From: Trileptium ribeirensis
Lineage: Eukaryota; Nematoda; Enoplea; Enoplida; Thoracostomopsidae
DNA: 64,000 nucleotides
Direction of reading: 5' to 3'
NCBI GenBank assembly: GCA_030248225.1
Contig: JASANE010017530.1
Span: 124,001 to 188,000 of the forward strand
Both the position numbers and the translations under genes were made by a program. Under the pieces are notes generated by a model. The model did no database searches. It worked only from the letters and a program-made list of their open reading frames with translations, and was not told where the DNA came from. This document shows positions 13,201-28,200 of the stretch, one piece after another (the stretch's first letter is position 1; each line of letters starts with the position of its first letter).

Positions 13201-16200
13201 ACTTATAAAGAACCGCCTGGTGCTAATCTGGACTTTTAGCTTGTTTCGTGTGTTTTTTATATCATTAACACTGAACAGGAGAACTCACAACATATAGTTT
13301 TCACTGGAGGTTAGAACTGGGCGATGGAACGCGGCCGTGGCCAAAGCAGGGTTGATCCATTAGGCTTCAGTATTGGTTAGGCCCATCCAGGCCGATATGT
13401 TAAAGAGACATTACGTACTGGCACAATGCGGTTACCACAGTTGCTATAGTAGTTGCCTTTTATAAATTACATAAAGAAACCATGAATAAGAAGTTAATGT
13501 TTGAGCAATTTAATGTAGATAACGTTCGGCGCTTTTAAGATTCATTTAAATTATTTCGCCCTGGCCTTTCAAGATAGATTTGTGGACTAGTATGACATTG
13601 CGCCCCTGGCGATATCTAGGCTTGGAGATATTCTGTCTATTAGACTAGGGCTTCCCGTCAACATCGTCTTAGTATTTATAGACAGGCGATGTGGTCGTAG
13701 TGTTCGAAACCGAACCGCGGCAGAATCCAGTAGACTTCTTATATGCTGGGCCTTATTTTGACGCACAACATTTTGGTGGCAAATTTTTCGGGGACCAAAC
13801 ACTGAGTCTCCTCCCTCAGCGTTAATGTTAGCACCCGATCCCAGCTATCCAAGCCAAAGACTGAGCAGTGACAGCTTGAAGGTACTCTCCCGAAAACTCA
13901 AAAATGAAGATTATTTTAAGTCAACCCAATTTTAAAATAGTATATATTCCAAGCTAGGACTGTTGTTTAGCCTAATGTGTATGGCGGCCCAAGGCTTAAA
14001 ACAATGCCTAAGGCGATAACCTAACTTATAAGGTATACGGTGTCGAATTGTTCCGCTAATGAATTCTACAGTTCTCCACGACATGGCCAAGGCTACGGTT
14101 TTGCCAGATTCGATACGTACCAGTTATCTGCAAAGCAAGTTTGCAGTACAAGGATATCTAGGGAAGAGACTGGACGGGTTTATAAACGGAGATAATCGTC
14201 GATTGGAGAGCTACAACGTGATATATATTCCACAAGTTTCTGTATAATCTCATTGTTTAACTGTCTTCATAAGTGTGCAATGGGTGTAGGGCGTTACCCA
14301 CCCGGAGCTCTGTACCCCACCTCAAAGCATATTTAGCTTACCCCTGCAGGTCATGCCCATCTCATGCCAGTTTTATTGGAGGGAAGTTTGCAAAAATTGC
14401 TAAAAATAATCTTAAGTTTGGGGATATTTGACTCAAATTTGTAATAATTTAACAAAAAATTTAGGAAAATGATAAATTTTTAAACTTTCAAAAATTTACA
14501 CCCTCCACACCCCGCCGCAACCATCCCTATCCCTGATCCGGTGAACCTTGGACACTTATGATTTATTTATCTGTCTCTATATCAAACGCCAAATCGAAAC
14601 CGCTCCTAGAATTGCTGGCTTTAGGTGTCTTCCTCTTAACGTAAAAGATCATTAGCCAAATGCCTTGTTTGCAGTGACTATAACTTACCCTCGTGATATT
14701 AACATTTTGTCTAAATCCAAACTATAAAATACTATCTATTAGTCATGACCGTACTAACACCGCCCCTGTTGCTAACACCCGAATGTGACGCTGTTTTTAT
14801 GATTGGTGATCATGATCAAGTGTCACCTCCGAAATCGGTGGACTCGAAATCGCCGGATATCGAAGCTCTCTGCTGTCACAAAGTGGGTTTGTACCTGGCA
14901 ACCTTGGTGTATATTTATGACCAGGGGTCGATATATCTTTTAGGCATGATATTTTAGAAACTGTTTTTAGTTCGCTTGCTTTGACTTCTAAGCTACGATT
15001 TTTCGTAAGCTACAATTTTAAAACCAAATTTGGCAAAATAAAATTTTTCGGGGGTACATTAATTGCAGGGAATAACCGGAACCGGAACCAGCAACCGGAA
15101 CTGTCCATTTAAACCGGATCCGGAACCGGAACCGGAACCTGGTCTTCGAAATTTATATATAGTAAAACAGATAATGGAAGAAATGAAGATATAGTGGATT
15201 TAAAATGCATTAAAAATAACTTTACATTAAACTTAATGTATTGCGATGGTATTATTGCCTTTCTGAAAGTTTAAAGAGACTGAGGAAGCTAATAATGTTT
15301 ATTTATCGATCAAATATCTCGGTTTTTGGACATTCAGAGCAAAAATGTCTTTCATACACCATTGCGTATACTGCGTCAAATCGAATGTGCTTACAAAGCT
15401 TGGAGCGTAGAATACACACTTTCGGCTCTGTCTCCAGTCGCCTCCCTTTACTACACATACGTTTGTTGCATGTTCTTCGGAAGGAAACTTAAAATTATTG
15501 GTTTATATGATTCTAAGAGAAATTAATAAATAGAAGGTAACTTTATGATCAGTGGTCAGAGACGCTGTTTAGTCTAGCGTTGGACAAACAGCGCCCGTGA
15601 GTTAGATTATAATGATGATAACTTTCTAATCAGAATGCTATAAATGAGACACACTGTGATGCTGCTCGCACAGTTTCAATAAATACAGTTCATAGCCAAG
15701 AAAACAGTTTCTAGATGCGTTGCAGATAACGTTAGTTTACCTTAATTTAGACTGATTTACCACGTTTACAAGCGCCCTGGCGGGTGCCTGACGCAATTTA
15801 TGTTAGCCATGCATACCCTAAGTACTTCTGCGTAAGCCATACTCTGTTACCGAGTTGGACCGGTTTAATTCAAACGTATCCCACAGACTTCTGGATGTGT
15901 AAAATAGCTGCTACAAGCATCGACCTGGCTTCGATTTAACAAACTCCTGCAGGTTATTATGAAAAATTCCTGCTCAAATTATGTGCCCTACTTACGTTTC
16001 ACACGGCAAATTGGTTAGTTAATCTTTTCTTTTGCTTGGTTGTATTGGAGCTTTATCATTGTGTAATATATATTACATATGTTTGGATTACAGGATGAAG
16101 CAAAAAACGTGGAAAATTTCAAACAAAATTTTTAAACCGGAATTCCGGTTCCGGTATGGTTTTTGCCCTTTGCCGGAACCGGAACCGGAACACGATTTTC

Positions 16201-19200
16201 GCCGGAACCGGAATTCAGGTTACTCCCTGATTAATTGATTGTAGTAGCTTGAGAATTGACTTATCGGACCACTAAACTGAGGTATGTTTTCGTGGGACGG
16301 ATACGTATTGACCCATATTGCAATGTGCAATACCGTATCACTGTGCATTGTCTTTATGACTAACACTACCGACAATAATATTAGATGTGAAATACGTTTG
16401 TATACTCTTACTTCAATAACACTTATGCGTTAGAGAACTACTTAATATGACCCAGCATGTTGGGTTACTTACAAATGCCTCTCTGTTCTGTGTGGTACCC
16501 AAATTGAAACTTGAGAAGCCAAATGATTTTTCATAGCTCTGGGGATCGATATTTCAATTATTGTTGGTAGCTTAAAGTGTTGGAACTAATTTCTTTTATA
16601 AAAACGTTGTACTGCGTTAACCAAAGCCGTGAGTTTGGCTTGACGTCTGGTCCGTCCCACCGGTGACCCCTGAAAGGGAGCACTGCTCGATGATAATTAC
16701 TACCCATCAAAACTGTCTAACATCCGTTAGCTACATGAGCCAATGCCCTTAACACCGTTTTGATGCTGCTGAAAAAGAGTTATGTCTATGTGATGTCGGA
16801 GGTAAACTTTCCGATATGCTCTGTCACGTCTGCCTCTCAGACCATCGTAGCGCAATCACTGATGGCTGGAATCCTTTCCTTTGTGGGAATCTTTTCCGCA
16901 CTTCCACATAATGTAACTGGGTTGCTCGCTGCGTGTTTTTGATAGTTCTGCGACTACTAAATGGTCTAGCTGGGTTCATTAGTTAGCTGCATGGTTTCCT
17001 GGTGTTTTTTTTTAGATTTTGGACGCATAATTGTTTAGATGTTTTGATGCGAATTGTCTTAGTAGCAAATCTTAGTTTTATTAGGTTTATGCACGTATTA
17101 TCACTGATTTTATGTAGCGTGGTTTTGAAAAACTACTATGCTTCTTATTGGTGTTTTAATTTAAAGGTTGTTAGTTACAACCCAGACACATGTATTTTTT
17201 GATATTTTACTTCGGAAATGTCATTATATGAAAAAGTTTTCGTTAAATGTATTTGTGTAAAAAATTAGAGAATGTGAATGAAGAGTAAATGTTGTAAAAA
17301 TCATTATTTTAGGCTAGAGCTAGACTTGGATTCCCCAATAGGGTAACACCCGGGCAATGTTTCTAAATGATAGTCGGGCGGCGTTTATATTTTCCTTCGT
17401 AATATTTTCGTCGAAATAAGGAATGTGTATGCTTTGTCCCCCGTCGCGTCTCTAAAATTTTACCACATAATCACTGAGTAAACTCAAAATGGGACAGTTT
17501 ATATTCTAGTAATTGGGTTTGCTCAGAGAGCCAAACAGCGGCGATTAATTGAAAGCATATGGATTTCAAACTGGTGTAGGGCATACCCCTTATTTCACGA
17601 CAATTTAGCTTTGAAAAATAGTTCCCCTTATTTACTGCAGTTTAGCTTTGAAAAATGGCACCCCTTATTTCACTGCAGTTTAGCTTTGAAAAATATGTTC
17701 CTCTTATTTCACAACAATTTAGCTTTCAAAAAATAGTACCCCTTATTTCACAACAATTTATCTTTGAAAAATGGCACCCCTTATTTCACAACAATTTAGC
17801 TTTCAAAAAATAGTACCCCTTATTTCACAACAATTTAGCTTTGAAAAATAGTATATACCCCTTATTTCACAACAATTTAGCTTTGAAAAATAGTACCCCT
17901 TATTTCACAACAATTTAGCTCTGAAAAATAGTACCCCTTATTTTGGTAAATTAACACAGGAAAATGTATACGATAACGGATGCTCAATCTTTACGATAAA
18001 CTGCCGTATAACTTCCAACACCTCGATAATAAGTTTTCCACCTCAAATAATAGCTATATTATTTTGTGTCTCTAAGTCATAGGCTAAGACTAAGCCTAAG
18101 CTTCGTATGTACTCACAGCTAAACATTTAATTTTCGTCCTATGGTAATCAAGTCAAGTCTTAGTTATAGGGGGACCTGACGTGTTCCCAATTTACTGTGG
18201 TCATCGAAAAAGTCAAGCCGTGCGCGTGATACGTTAATGTTTATAATTTTAGATTCAGCAAGCCCTAAAGCCGTTTGTTCTCGACGATGACACCCTACGA
18301 GAGATTATGGTTCGGATGCTCAATAATATGGAGCACGGTTTGCGGGACGAAGCCACGGCCGTAATCAAAATGTTGCCATCCTACGTTCGGTCGGTACCAA
18401 ACGGAAGAGGTTAGTCGGGGGCGTTTTGCGTTAACATTAGAACGGTGCGGAATCGTTTTTTCTAGATTACAGTATATTTACAACACGAAGAATAATACTA
18501 GTTACTGGATGCATCATGGGTTGGGATGCTCGTTAATATGGAGCAGGGTCTGCGGGACGAAGCCACGGCCGTAATCAAAATGTTGCCATCCTACGTTCGG
18601 TCGGTACCAAACGGAAGAGGTTAGTCTGGAGCGTTTATTAGAACGTTGCGGAGCAGTTTTTAATTATTATAATAATAACAACAGAAATAATCATACTAAT
18701 TACTCGAAGTATCATGGTTCAGATGCTAGATAACATAGATCACGGTCTGCGGGACGAAGGTACGGCCTTAATCAAAACTTACCATCGTACGTTCGGTCGA
18801 TACGAAACGGAAGTGGTTAGTCGAAGGACTTTTTCGTTGACATTATTAAAACAATGCGCAATTCTTTTTTCTGGATCTGGCTTTCCCACAAATAGAGGAA
18901 GGCACGTAGTTCGGCCTCCTCAGTCCCACAGAGTTCTATCCCTCAGGTATTTTGGCTACTCTCCAGTTATCTCTCCGTCAGGTATTTGTCTGCTCGATTG
19001 AAAATAGGCCTAGTTTTCTCTGCGAGAAGAAAATATGCCAGCTTTTTAATAGAACTCCAAAATCTCTAAATTTTTGGGCTGCGGTGCTAAAAACTATCTT
19101 TTCCGCCAATCTATCTTTCACTATATAATGTCCATTATTATTGCATAGTATTTACCGTGAATCAGCTATTTATGCTATTTTCGGTTGCTTTAGTCCCACT

Positions 19201-22200
19201 CATTTCAGCTGGGGGTTCCTCCAGTTCGGCCTGGGGTAAACCGGATTTGTCGTCCCCGATGTGCCCCCAAGTCTATCTGATGCCCCGGCCGCCACTCCCC
19301 TAGTTCGGTTTCCCAGGTGCTTTAGAAGCAATTATTCGGGCAATCCAAAGGATTACATAATAACAATAACAACAGGCAACGTACAAGGAATAACGCAGGT
19401 ATTTTGACTGTAAGGCTTCAAGTTTAGTTTCCTGAGCTTACGTCAAAGGCCGTGGAAGATTGTAATGCATTCAATTTTTTTAAACCAGCGAAGGTTGTGG
19501 TCTAATATAAGTCCGGTGTAGCGTCCAAATTTTTGCCCACATGAAACTTCTTCCGATCGAGTGTTTTTTCGGTGTCAATTAATGAATATTAATATATGAG
19601 TTGAATTTTTCAGAGCGTGGTCTGTATCTAGCTCTCGATCTCGGTGGAACAAATTTTCGGGTTCTAATGATCAATCTCGATACTCCAAATGCTGATATGG
19701 TGTCGAAAATTTACCGCGTGCCCCAAAACGTTATGATCGGCTCCGGCGAGCAGGTGAGTCGACATGTTTTTAGTTTGGGATGAAATGTATATTAACGGAA
19801 TTTTTCTGACTAATATTTGATGTTATTTGCAGTTTTGTATATAGAACGTTCGTTATTAGGTCTTTTGTACACATTTCTGTAGTTGGTTTTGTGGCTTTTC
19901 CAACTACCTCGAAATTTACTCGAGTTACCTGGAACAGAAATTCTTTTTGCCCCCAGAGGACCCCGGCTGAACTTGATGGGCAGGGTAACGCGCAAGTGCC
20001 GTAAATATATAACAGATTCATAGTAAATATTTATATAATAATAGCTGCTGTGAATAGCGAGTCGGGCTGAGTAGATTTTCGGTGTTTCTCAAGTGAGAGC
20101 CCTAAAATTTCTGATAATAATAGTATTGTTGCTTCAGCTATTTGATCATATCGCACAATGTATGGCAACGTTTAGCGAAGAACACGGCATCGAAGGCGTT
20201 AAGCTTCCGCTGGGCTTTACGTTTTCGTTTCCGTGCAGCCAAGACGGACTCACGAGTGCAAAGCTAATAACGTGGACGAAAGGATTTAAGGCCTCGGGCG
20301 TTGAAGGTTTTGACGTAGTTCATCTGTTGCAAGATGCTGTGCGGAGACGAGGCGTAAGTTGACAGATTGGGCGGAGCGGGAAGGAATATTTTATTATTGA
20401 AACCTGTCCACAAGTTAGCGTGGTATAAAGGCCGTTTGAAAATTTATAAGCCTTTACGTAATTTATAGGTTTTACCTTTGAAATGGAATTTTTTTAACAT
20501 TGTCAGTATTTTGTCACAATGATTGATGGCGTTTTATTCGTGGAGGAGATTTGAAAATAGTTAATCGGTATTGAGCCAGGGGACAAAAATTTTGGTTAGA
20601 CTGTACACATTCTGATTCAGGGCCCGAAAAAATGTCTGGCCCAACAGAGACCTAATTTTGGTTAGACTGCACACATTCTGATTCAGGGCCCGAAAAAATG
20701 TCTGGCCCAACAGAGACCTAATTTTGGTTAGACTGCACACATTCTGATTCAGGGCCCGAAAAAATGTCTGGCCCAAGAGACCTAATTTTTTAGATTACGG
20801 GGTAGTATTTTTCATGATGTTGTTAATTCCCTGATTTTAAATACAGTGTCGTCGTCTTTTACGACCAGTTGGATTTTGTTGCAATTTGTCAAACACCATT
20901 CGGTTGTTTTCCAAGAGAAAGTGCACAGTGCTATTTTGTTAATAGAGTGTTTGTATTTATGGTTTCAGGATGTGGACATCGACGTGGTAGCGTTGCTTAA
21001 CGACACTGTCGGGACGCTGATGGCGTGTGCACATCAGGATAACGCGTGTAACGTTGGCGTTATTGTTGGTGAGGAAATATCTTTCCCGATCGGCAATAAT
21101 TTTAATGTTTTTTATAATAGGGACTGTTATCATAATTTGACCGAATGTGGGCCTTTACAAAAAATAAGCTTTTGAGCTGGTTCAGAATTTAGAATAATTT
21201 ACGTGTGAAGTACTATGAAATAATTCGCGAACTGGTCGACAGCCAGGTATCTCCACGGAGCGGGAGTGGGCCCCCAGGATTTTCGATTACTCCCAGCTCA
21301 TGCCACCGGGTAAATTTTGGAATTCACCAGAGCTTAATCTTACTGTTTGTCGATTATTCATGAAAAAATGAAGTTTGGTGTCCAGAAATATATTTTTCAA
21401 TATGTAAATAATAAATATGCAAAAAACAACGATATTCGTGTAGTAAATGCACGAAAACCGTGACAAAGTGCAATTACAGCACCCTCAGTTCACCTGGTTG
21501 AATGGTTTTCCCGCAACTAACCTCGGCAGAGATTCCCTGCAGATATTCGCGGTCCCGTCCTACACATTGGATGTTGTAGCTCGACATCTCTAGCCAACCC
21601 CAGGTAAAATCTTGGTACTGTGGAAAGTAAAGGGATGTAACCAGTGAGTAACGAATTTCAGCGGTTGTGAAAGAAACTGGGAAAAGTTTAGATTTCTGAG
21701 TTTGGTTGACGCATCCTCGGTACCGCAAGTAATATGCTTCTAGTTAAAGAGTGGCATTTAAATGTAAGCGTAACTTGACGAAGGAGGTCACAGTAGTGTT
21801 GAGAAACAAAGACAAAATTACTACGAAGCCTTTTATCGATTAAACAAGATCGTTTATTGTGCATAACAGACAGCAACGTTTACGATTTTCCGGACACAAC
21901 GCTGTAGAAGATTCTCAGATTTTGTTTGCGTTACAATGTTGCGCAATCTAGTACAGCATCGACCAAAAATAAATTTAATCAAAAGCGATCGAAGCTGAAC
22001 GAAATTAATCGATTTTTAATAATTTCGAAATTTATTTAATTGCGCCAAAATCAATCGAAATTCCGTTTGATCGCAATCTATCAGAATTTTATTTAATCGA
22101 AGTCGACTGTGAGCATGACTGTAATTTTTTATTCTTCAAGATAAATGTTGTTGTCATGTGGATTAAACGTTGCAACTTTTGTCAATTTTCAAAATTATTC

Positions 22201-25200
22201 AATTTTGAACGTTTATATTTTGTATGCTTGAAACCGGGTATTGTCGCCTTTTTGTTGGGGGGATGGAGGTGGAACTTCAGGTCAACTGTAGAAACAAGTA
22301 ATATAAAAATGGTCATTCTTATTGTTTTGCGTTGCAAACAAACGAACTGGTGTAGCTTTGTTGCTCCGCTGTGCTGTATTGCATTATTTGGTACAAACAA
22401 AAGTCTGTTTAGTAGCAACTTCCATTTGGATTCTTAGTGAAGATTTTGTTTTGTTATATTTTGTACTTTAAAATATATTTAGTCTTAATATTATTTTATT
22501 ATTATCGATAACTGTTACGTTTGATTTGTGTTTGCAGGGACCGGTTCGAACGCGTGCTACTTGGAAAAGATTTCGCGGATACCAAAGCTAGCCGAATCTG
22601 AGTCGGCCAATGCAGAAGACGAGGTGAGTGTTATTGTTGATCTTGTTATTCGAATTGGAGATTGAAAGATAAGTGTTGGTGACGCTTACAGTTCCCGCTC
22701 AGAACTAAACGCAAATTTGTCTCGAAGAATTTGCTTTTATTTCTGAGCGTGACTGTTTTTTTTTATTCTTGACAGCCATGTGCATCTACTGTTTATCTAT
22801 AATCCATCGAAAAATTATGTTTTGGGACTTGCTTTTAAGTCGTTGAAACATTAATATAAACAATAATCACTGCTGGAAAAACCATATTCCCCGCTGTTCG
22901 CTCGAATCTCGTTTGTCCAAAGAATTGGTCATAATGTTCATTCGAACTCGTAGACGTATTCGACATGGGTTTGAATAGTTTTCGATGACGCGTCCTTACT
23001 AAATGTGAATTTGGAAAGTAATTTCTTTTAAAAATACTCACTCCTTCCTAATAATGGCGTTTTTCGAAATGCGTTCCTGTAAATAGGTTATTGATCGACG
23101 TTTGTTCGTGAATGTCTTTACAAGGATGTTCGGTGTTCGCTCGCAGTTTGTTTGTTCCACACACGGTAATCAATTCTAACAAGAATTGTAAATTACCACA
23201 AACTGTTTTTACCCCTTATAAATTTTTTCTACCTCAATCGGTTAATGTTTCCTCTTTTGTCTGTGCACAGTTATTTGCACTTACTGAAACTTCAATTATG
23301 CGTGAGTCCACTTTAGGCGCGTACACCAAGATTGTTCTTTTGTCAATTGATTCGCGGCTAGAAATTCACATTTTTTCAATTGGTATTCGTATTTATGTGA
23401 TCGCGAACATGGGCTCTGCGATGTACGAATGGAATAATCGTTTGCGCGCATTACTTGTCCATTTGCACGTTTGTCCGCGTTCATCAAATGACATTCTGAA
23501 TCATACAGCAATGTTCGCGGTCTATTTGTGTATTATAGCATACGCGAAAACTTCCGGTGTTCACGCGGTCAGCAAAATGTAATGCTGAATCGGAAAATAG
23601 TGACGGCGAACAGCGCCTACGCGTTACTGCATTGCAAATCGTGTACGCGTAAATAAGGGAAAATCGTGATTTGTTCGCTTTCATCGCTTTTAAGATCATG
23701 ACAAAAGAACAACCCAGGTGTACGCACCTAAAGTGGGCTCACGCATTAATTGGTAAGGATAAACTTCTCTTCGGCTCTGCATGTTGTCGTTGATTGTTTC
23801 GTCTGTTATTTCACCGACAGCTACGTCATTTTGCAGCTTGACTACCGCTCGCAACACCGTGAGAATAATTCTTTCAGCTACTTAACACTAGTTCGTTCGC
23901 TTGAAAAGCGGCAGTTGTTTCTAACGTGTACAACTTACCCTAACGATCATAATTACGCGTATCGAAAACATCGTGCATTGTTGTTATCCGTTTATTTGAC
24001 ACAATGATTTTCATTAATCCATCGAATTTCGGTCCAATCAATTCATGTCGATGATCAAAGCCGCTGAGCGCAAGCCGTTGCGTGTGTCAGCGCATTGTTT
24101 GTCGTGGATTTTTGCTCTGGAATTAGCAGCAATTGCATCAGTATGCGCATTCGATGAACATATTTTGGCCGCGTTATTTTAAGGGTTTAAATAACCAGTC
24201 TCTATTTTTATTCAATAGCAGTGAGTATTTTGCTTTAAAATTTTGGCCGCGTCTGTGCTTGGGGTTCTTCTCTTTGTTCATTTTGAGGATGTGGATAATC
24301 AATGATGTCTATCTTTTATTCATAAGCACCCAGAATTTTACTTTAGATTTTCGCCACGTCTGTTCCTGTGGGTCTTTTCTTGGTTTATTTTGAGGGTGTA
24401 GATAAACAATCTTGTCTATTTTTTATTCAGTCGCAGTGAGTATTTAGTGGTAAAAATTTGGCCGCGTCTGTTCCTGAGGGTCTTTTCTTGGTTCATTTTG
24501 TGGGTTTAGATAACCAATCAGCTCTATTTTTTATTCAGCAACAGTGACTATTTTATAATTTACTTTCTTTTACGATGTTCCATGTTAAAACTTTTAATAA
24601 TACGCTTTGTTTATTATGTACCGGCATTCCTACATTGATAATATTTTATAAGCCGTAAATAAAATTATAAACAATTATTTTGTAGATATCCAAGGACGAT
24701 ATTCATTACGGAGAGGTAAAATTTAGGTGTGCTTCTCTGTTAAGTTGATGCTTTAGAAGACGATATTTTACAGCGATACTATCGCTCCTTTTAAGTTCTT
24801 GCCGCCACCCATCAAACTGCCTCTTTATAATTATAGTTAGGCTAAAATAGATGGCTTAATATCTAGCGTAGATTATGCGTTCTATCGAATACCGGGGCTA
24901 GCTGTGTAATTAGTGCAGTATTAATACTGGGCTCTCCAAATTGAGGGGTGGTGTTTTGAAGTGCCCTCTGGCAAAAACCAGTGCTCCCTGTTTGTGCCGT
25001 CTGGCATAAAATTTTGAGCTCCCCCGGTTCATCGCTTCTTGTCAAATATTTTTGTTTCCGCTCGGTAAAAATACCCTCAAATGACATAAAATTTAATCAA
25101 AATTTGTACTAAAATACCGTCTTGGTACCAAAAATTTCGTAAATTTCGTCAAAATTTGCTTCAAAATCCCTTTTTCTCCATAAGAACGTTTTGGAATCTT

Positions 25201-28200
25201 CGACATTGTTGTTAACGATTTTCTCTTGTCAAAATTGTGTGCTCTCTGGTTCCGAATCAGGGGACCTCCGGTTTATGACCATTGACAAAGTCTTGAGCGA
25301 ATGGAGAGCCCACTAAGGATCATTTTATGTTTGTGGTATCGGTGTTACAGCATTATGTTTAGAGGGTATTAGTTTTGGGAAAGGGCACTTTGTACTCTTA
25401 TTGACCGAGGGGTGATTTTTGTTATCGACCGATGAAGGTGATAAAGCACTGAATCGGGAAAAAGGATTATTGAGGGCATGAAAACGGTATAGCGCCGTGA
25501 AGCTCCAGGTTATTTTACAATAATTACGCGAATGTCTGATTACATGAAAAATGGCTCAATTCCTTGATGTTTAAATGATGCTGTTCGGTGTGACATTTTT
25601 CCTTGAGTTGTGGACGTGATGGTGTATTTTCTACTTTTCCGAATGTACTTGCATGATTTTGCATGTTGTCTTTAGACGACTACATTGTGGTGAGACACAT
25701 GACGCCAAAATAGTTAGGTTCTCACTGAGCCTTTACAAAAGCGAGTTTTCGATTAAAATTATATACCGTAAAACAAGGTCTAGTCAACGTTAGTGTACGA
25801 GGGAATAAATATTTGTGGGAAGAGGTTGTTCAGTATTTTTTGCATTCGGGTCTCTGATGTGATGCGAACATAAATTTGTAATGTCTCATGATCGTTTGTT
25901 TGATCACTACCCGTGCGTTTCATTTTGTATTATCAGACAGAACAAGGCGTTGTTTCCACCGGGTTCTTCCTTCACATCTACCATTGGAACGACGAAATGT
26001 GAACTATAGCCTCCGACTTTTGACTGCCTTATGTACAGACGCCAGCAAGGATTTTGCATGGATGAACAAAATCAGTTTGCTTAATGGATGAGATTCCCAG
26101 CATTTCCTTGGTTAAAGTGTCATATCCGTAGGGCCCCAGATGATATAGATTACATGAAACATGAATAGACTTTTGCCCAATTGATACAGATTTTTTGCTG
26201 GGTACTGTTAACGTTCGCACTAATAAAATTACCATGAGAATGTCTTAAGGTAAGTTGCGTAAACTGAAACGTTTGGGCAACTCGAGCATCAAAAAATGGT
26301 ACTCTGTGCTTCATTATAGCAAAAAATTCTAGCTCGTCCTCAATACTTCTTTTTCCCTTAAGATTGGATAGATAGATGAACAAACTTGGGCATAACACAT
26401 AAAAGAGTGTGTACGCAGACTCATACTGCTCGGCCTCTTGCGCCGCCCAAACCCAAAGATGATCAAAAGTCACGTCCAACCCCAGAATAAACGAAACCAG
26501 TTTGATTATATCTAATTTTGGGGCAAAATTAATATCAATAAAATTTTTTCCAAATATATTCTTGCGTAGTTCATAGGATTCCCTGCATTCCAAAATAAGA
26601 TGGGATGCTATGCCACCCGCTGCATGACACGACTCACAGGATCTATCCCCAGCAAGTCCTATAACATATTTATTTTTATTTAAGAGACAATGCCCGGTGA
26701 GGAGCCTACAAGCTATGCCAAACCTCTTGTTATTCAGCATCTGTATTCGTTTAGTCATGGCCCAGTAATATACAGGTAAAAATATCCCTAGTTGCCTGTA
26801 AGGCTGACTGCATTTCCATCTTTGCTCTACATTTTCCCAACTGCGATCCTTAACCCGAGTAAGCAAAGTCTTGAACACCAAGCTTACTGCCGGTTCCGGG
26901 CGTATGTAGGCCATGGAAGCTGCTTTTATGGCTAGATCGTACGCCATTTCGTTCCCCATAATGTATCCAGAAAAGGGTAACAAAATTTGACTTTCCAAGT
27001 TGCTGCAACTCTTTTTTACAAAACTTTATAGACATCATTCGATCGAAGTTGCTATCTAGGGCTTTGATAGCCGCTTGGCTATCACTGTAAATGTTAATTA
27101 TAGTTTTCTTCTTTACCCCCCTTCCTCTTAGATAAGACACGCAATTTTCATTCTCTAACATTTCTGGTTGAAAAACCGTACAACTCTTTCCAAAGACTTT
27201 AACTATATTGCTATGTCCAGGGATAAAAACGCCAGCCCCAGAGCCAATATTGTCTTTATCATGCAATATCTTAGAGCCATCAGTGAAGCAGTTTATGTCC
27301 ATGGAATTCAAAGAGATAGTGTTGCGTGCCTCAATTCTGTCAGTGATTACACTGTCCCAGTTTTATCTTCAGAAAAAGTCTATCAATAACATTGATCGAG
27401 GGGCATGTTTGCCTATGTTACAAGTTCTGAGGTTACTTTTTCAAATACTGTATGCCCTTTAACATTTAAGAACTTCCAAAATTCAATACTTTTGAGTATG
27501 CAGTAGTCCAATATCGCTGCCTGCAGGCATCTTTTGTCTATCGGCAATAGTCTCAAGATAGTTTCCATACCGTGATGCTCAGGAGAGCTAGGCTCTGAAC
27601 CCGCATTAGTTTCTTCTGAACAGTCTCTATGGTGGTTCTATGCCACCAAACCAAACCCCAATCATCATACCACTCAAAACTATCGTTTGAAACAGATGCT
27701 TGAGGTATTTAAACCTCGCGTCTCAATTACGCCCTGCCAAAGTTCTACATACCATTCCGCATAGCCTTGCTGCATACATTATCCAAGTGTTTATTCCACA
27801 TTAATTTCTTATCTGGGATCATTCCTAGGTACCTGACCTTACAGCTGTACGCCAGTGGAACTTCATCCAATCCGATATAAGGAAGCGCCTCGGACTTACG
27901 CTCTGGAGGAAAATTTATTACAGCAGTCTTATTTGGCTGTAGTTGTAATCCATTAATTTGCACCAGGTACTGACGCATTTAAGTGCACTGGAGATCCTCC
28001 TGCCAGTTACCCCAATATTTGAGCTACTTGCAATGATTGCAATGTCATCCCAGTGGGCAGGAGCCATAATTCCTTCCTTTTGAAGCTTAATTAACAGTGC
28101 ATTTACAACAAAAGCCCACAGTAGAGCACCCAACCCTGGGGAAAACCGATATTGACTCTTATGTTAACTGTAGAACCAAGCAGGAATGCAACTTCCGTCT

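Larger units (their letters stand above)
4230..18252 (+). other. Hexokinase intron 1
   Basis: This 14 kb intron begins GTGAAC and ends ...TTTTAG. It holds the repeats annotated separately. The remaining parts (about 7680-9520, 9800-15050 and 16240-17580) show no gene-like frame, RNA gene or repeat relationship that I could establish. Confidence 0.55.

Noticed and set aside
17583..17945. CRISPR-like periodic repeat
   Set aside because: Units follow each other without unique spacers, the sequence is a eukaryotic intron and no cas gene exists. It is an ordinary tandem array. The same holds for 37011-37281 and 50310-50745.
20561..20776. 71-codon minus-strand frame made of repeated peptide units
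   Set aside because: It arises only because the 66-bp tandem unit is a multiple of three. There is no start context, splice support or family.
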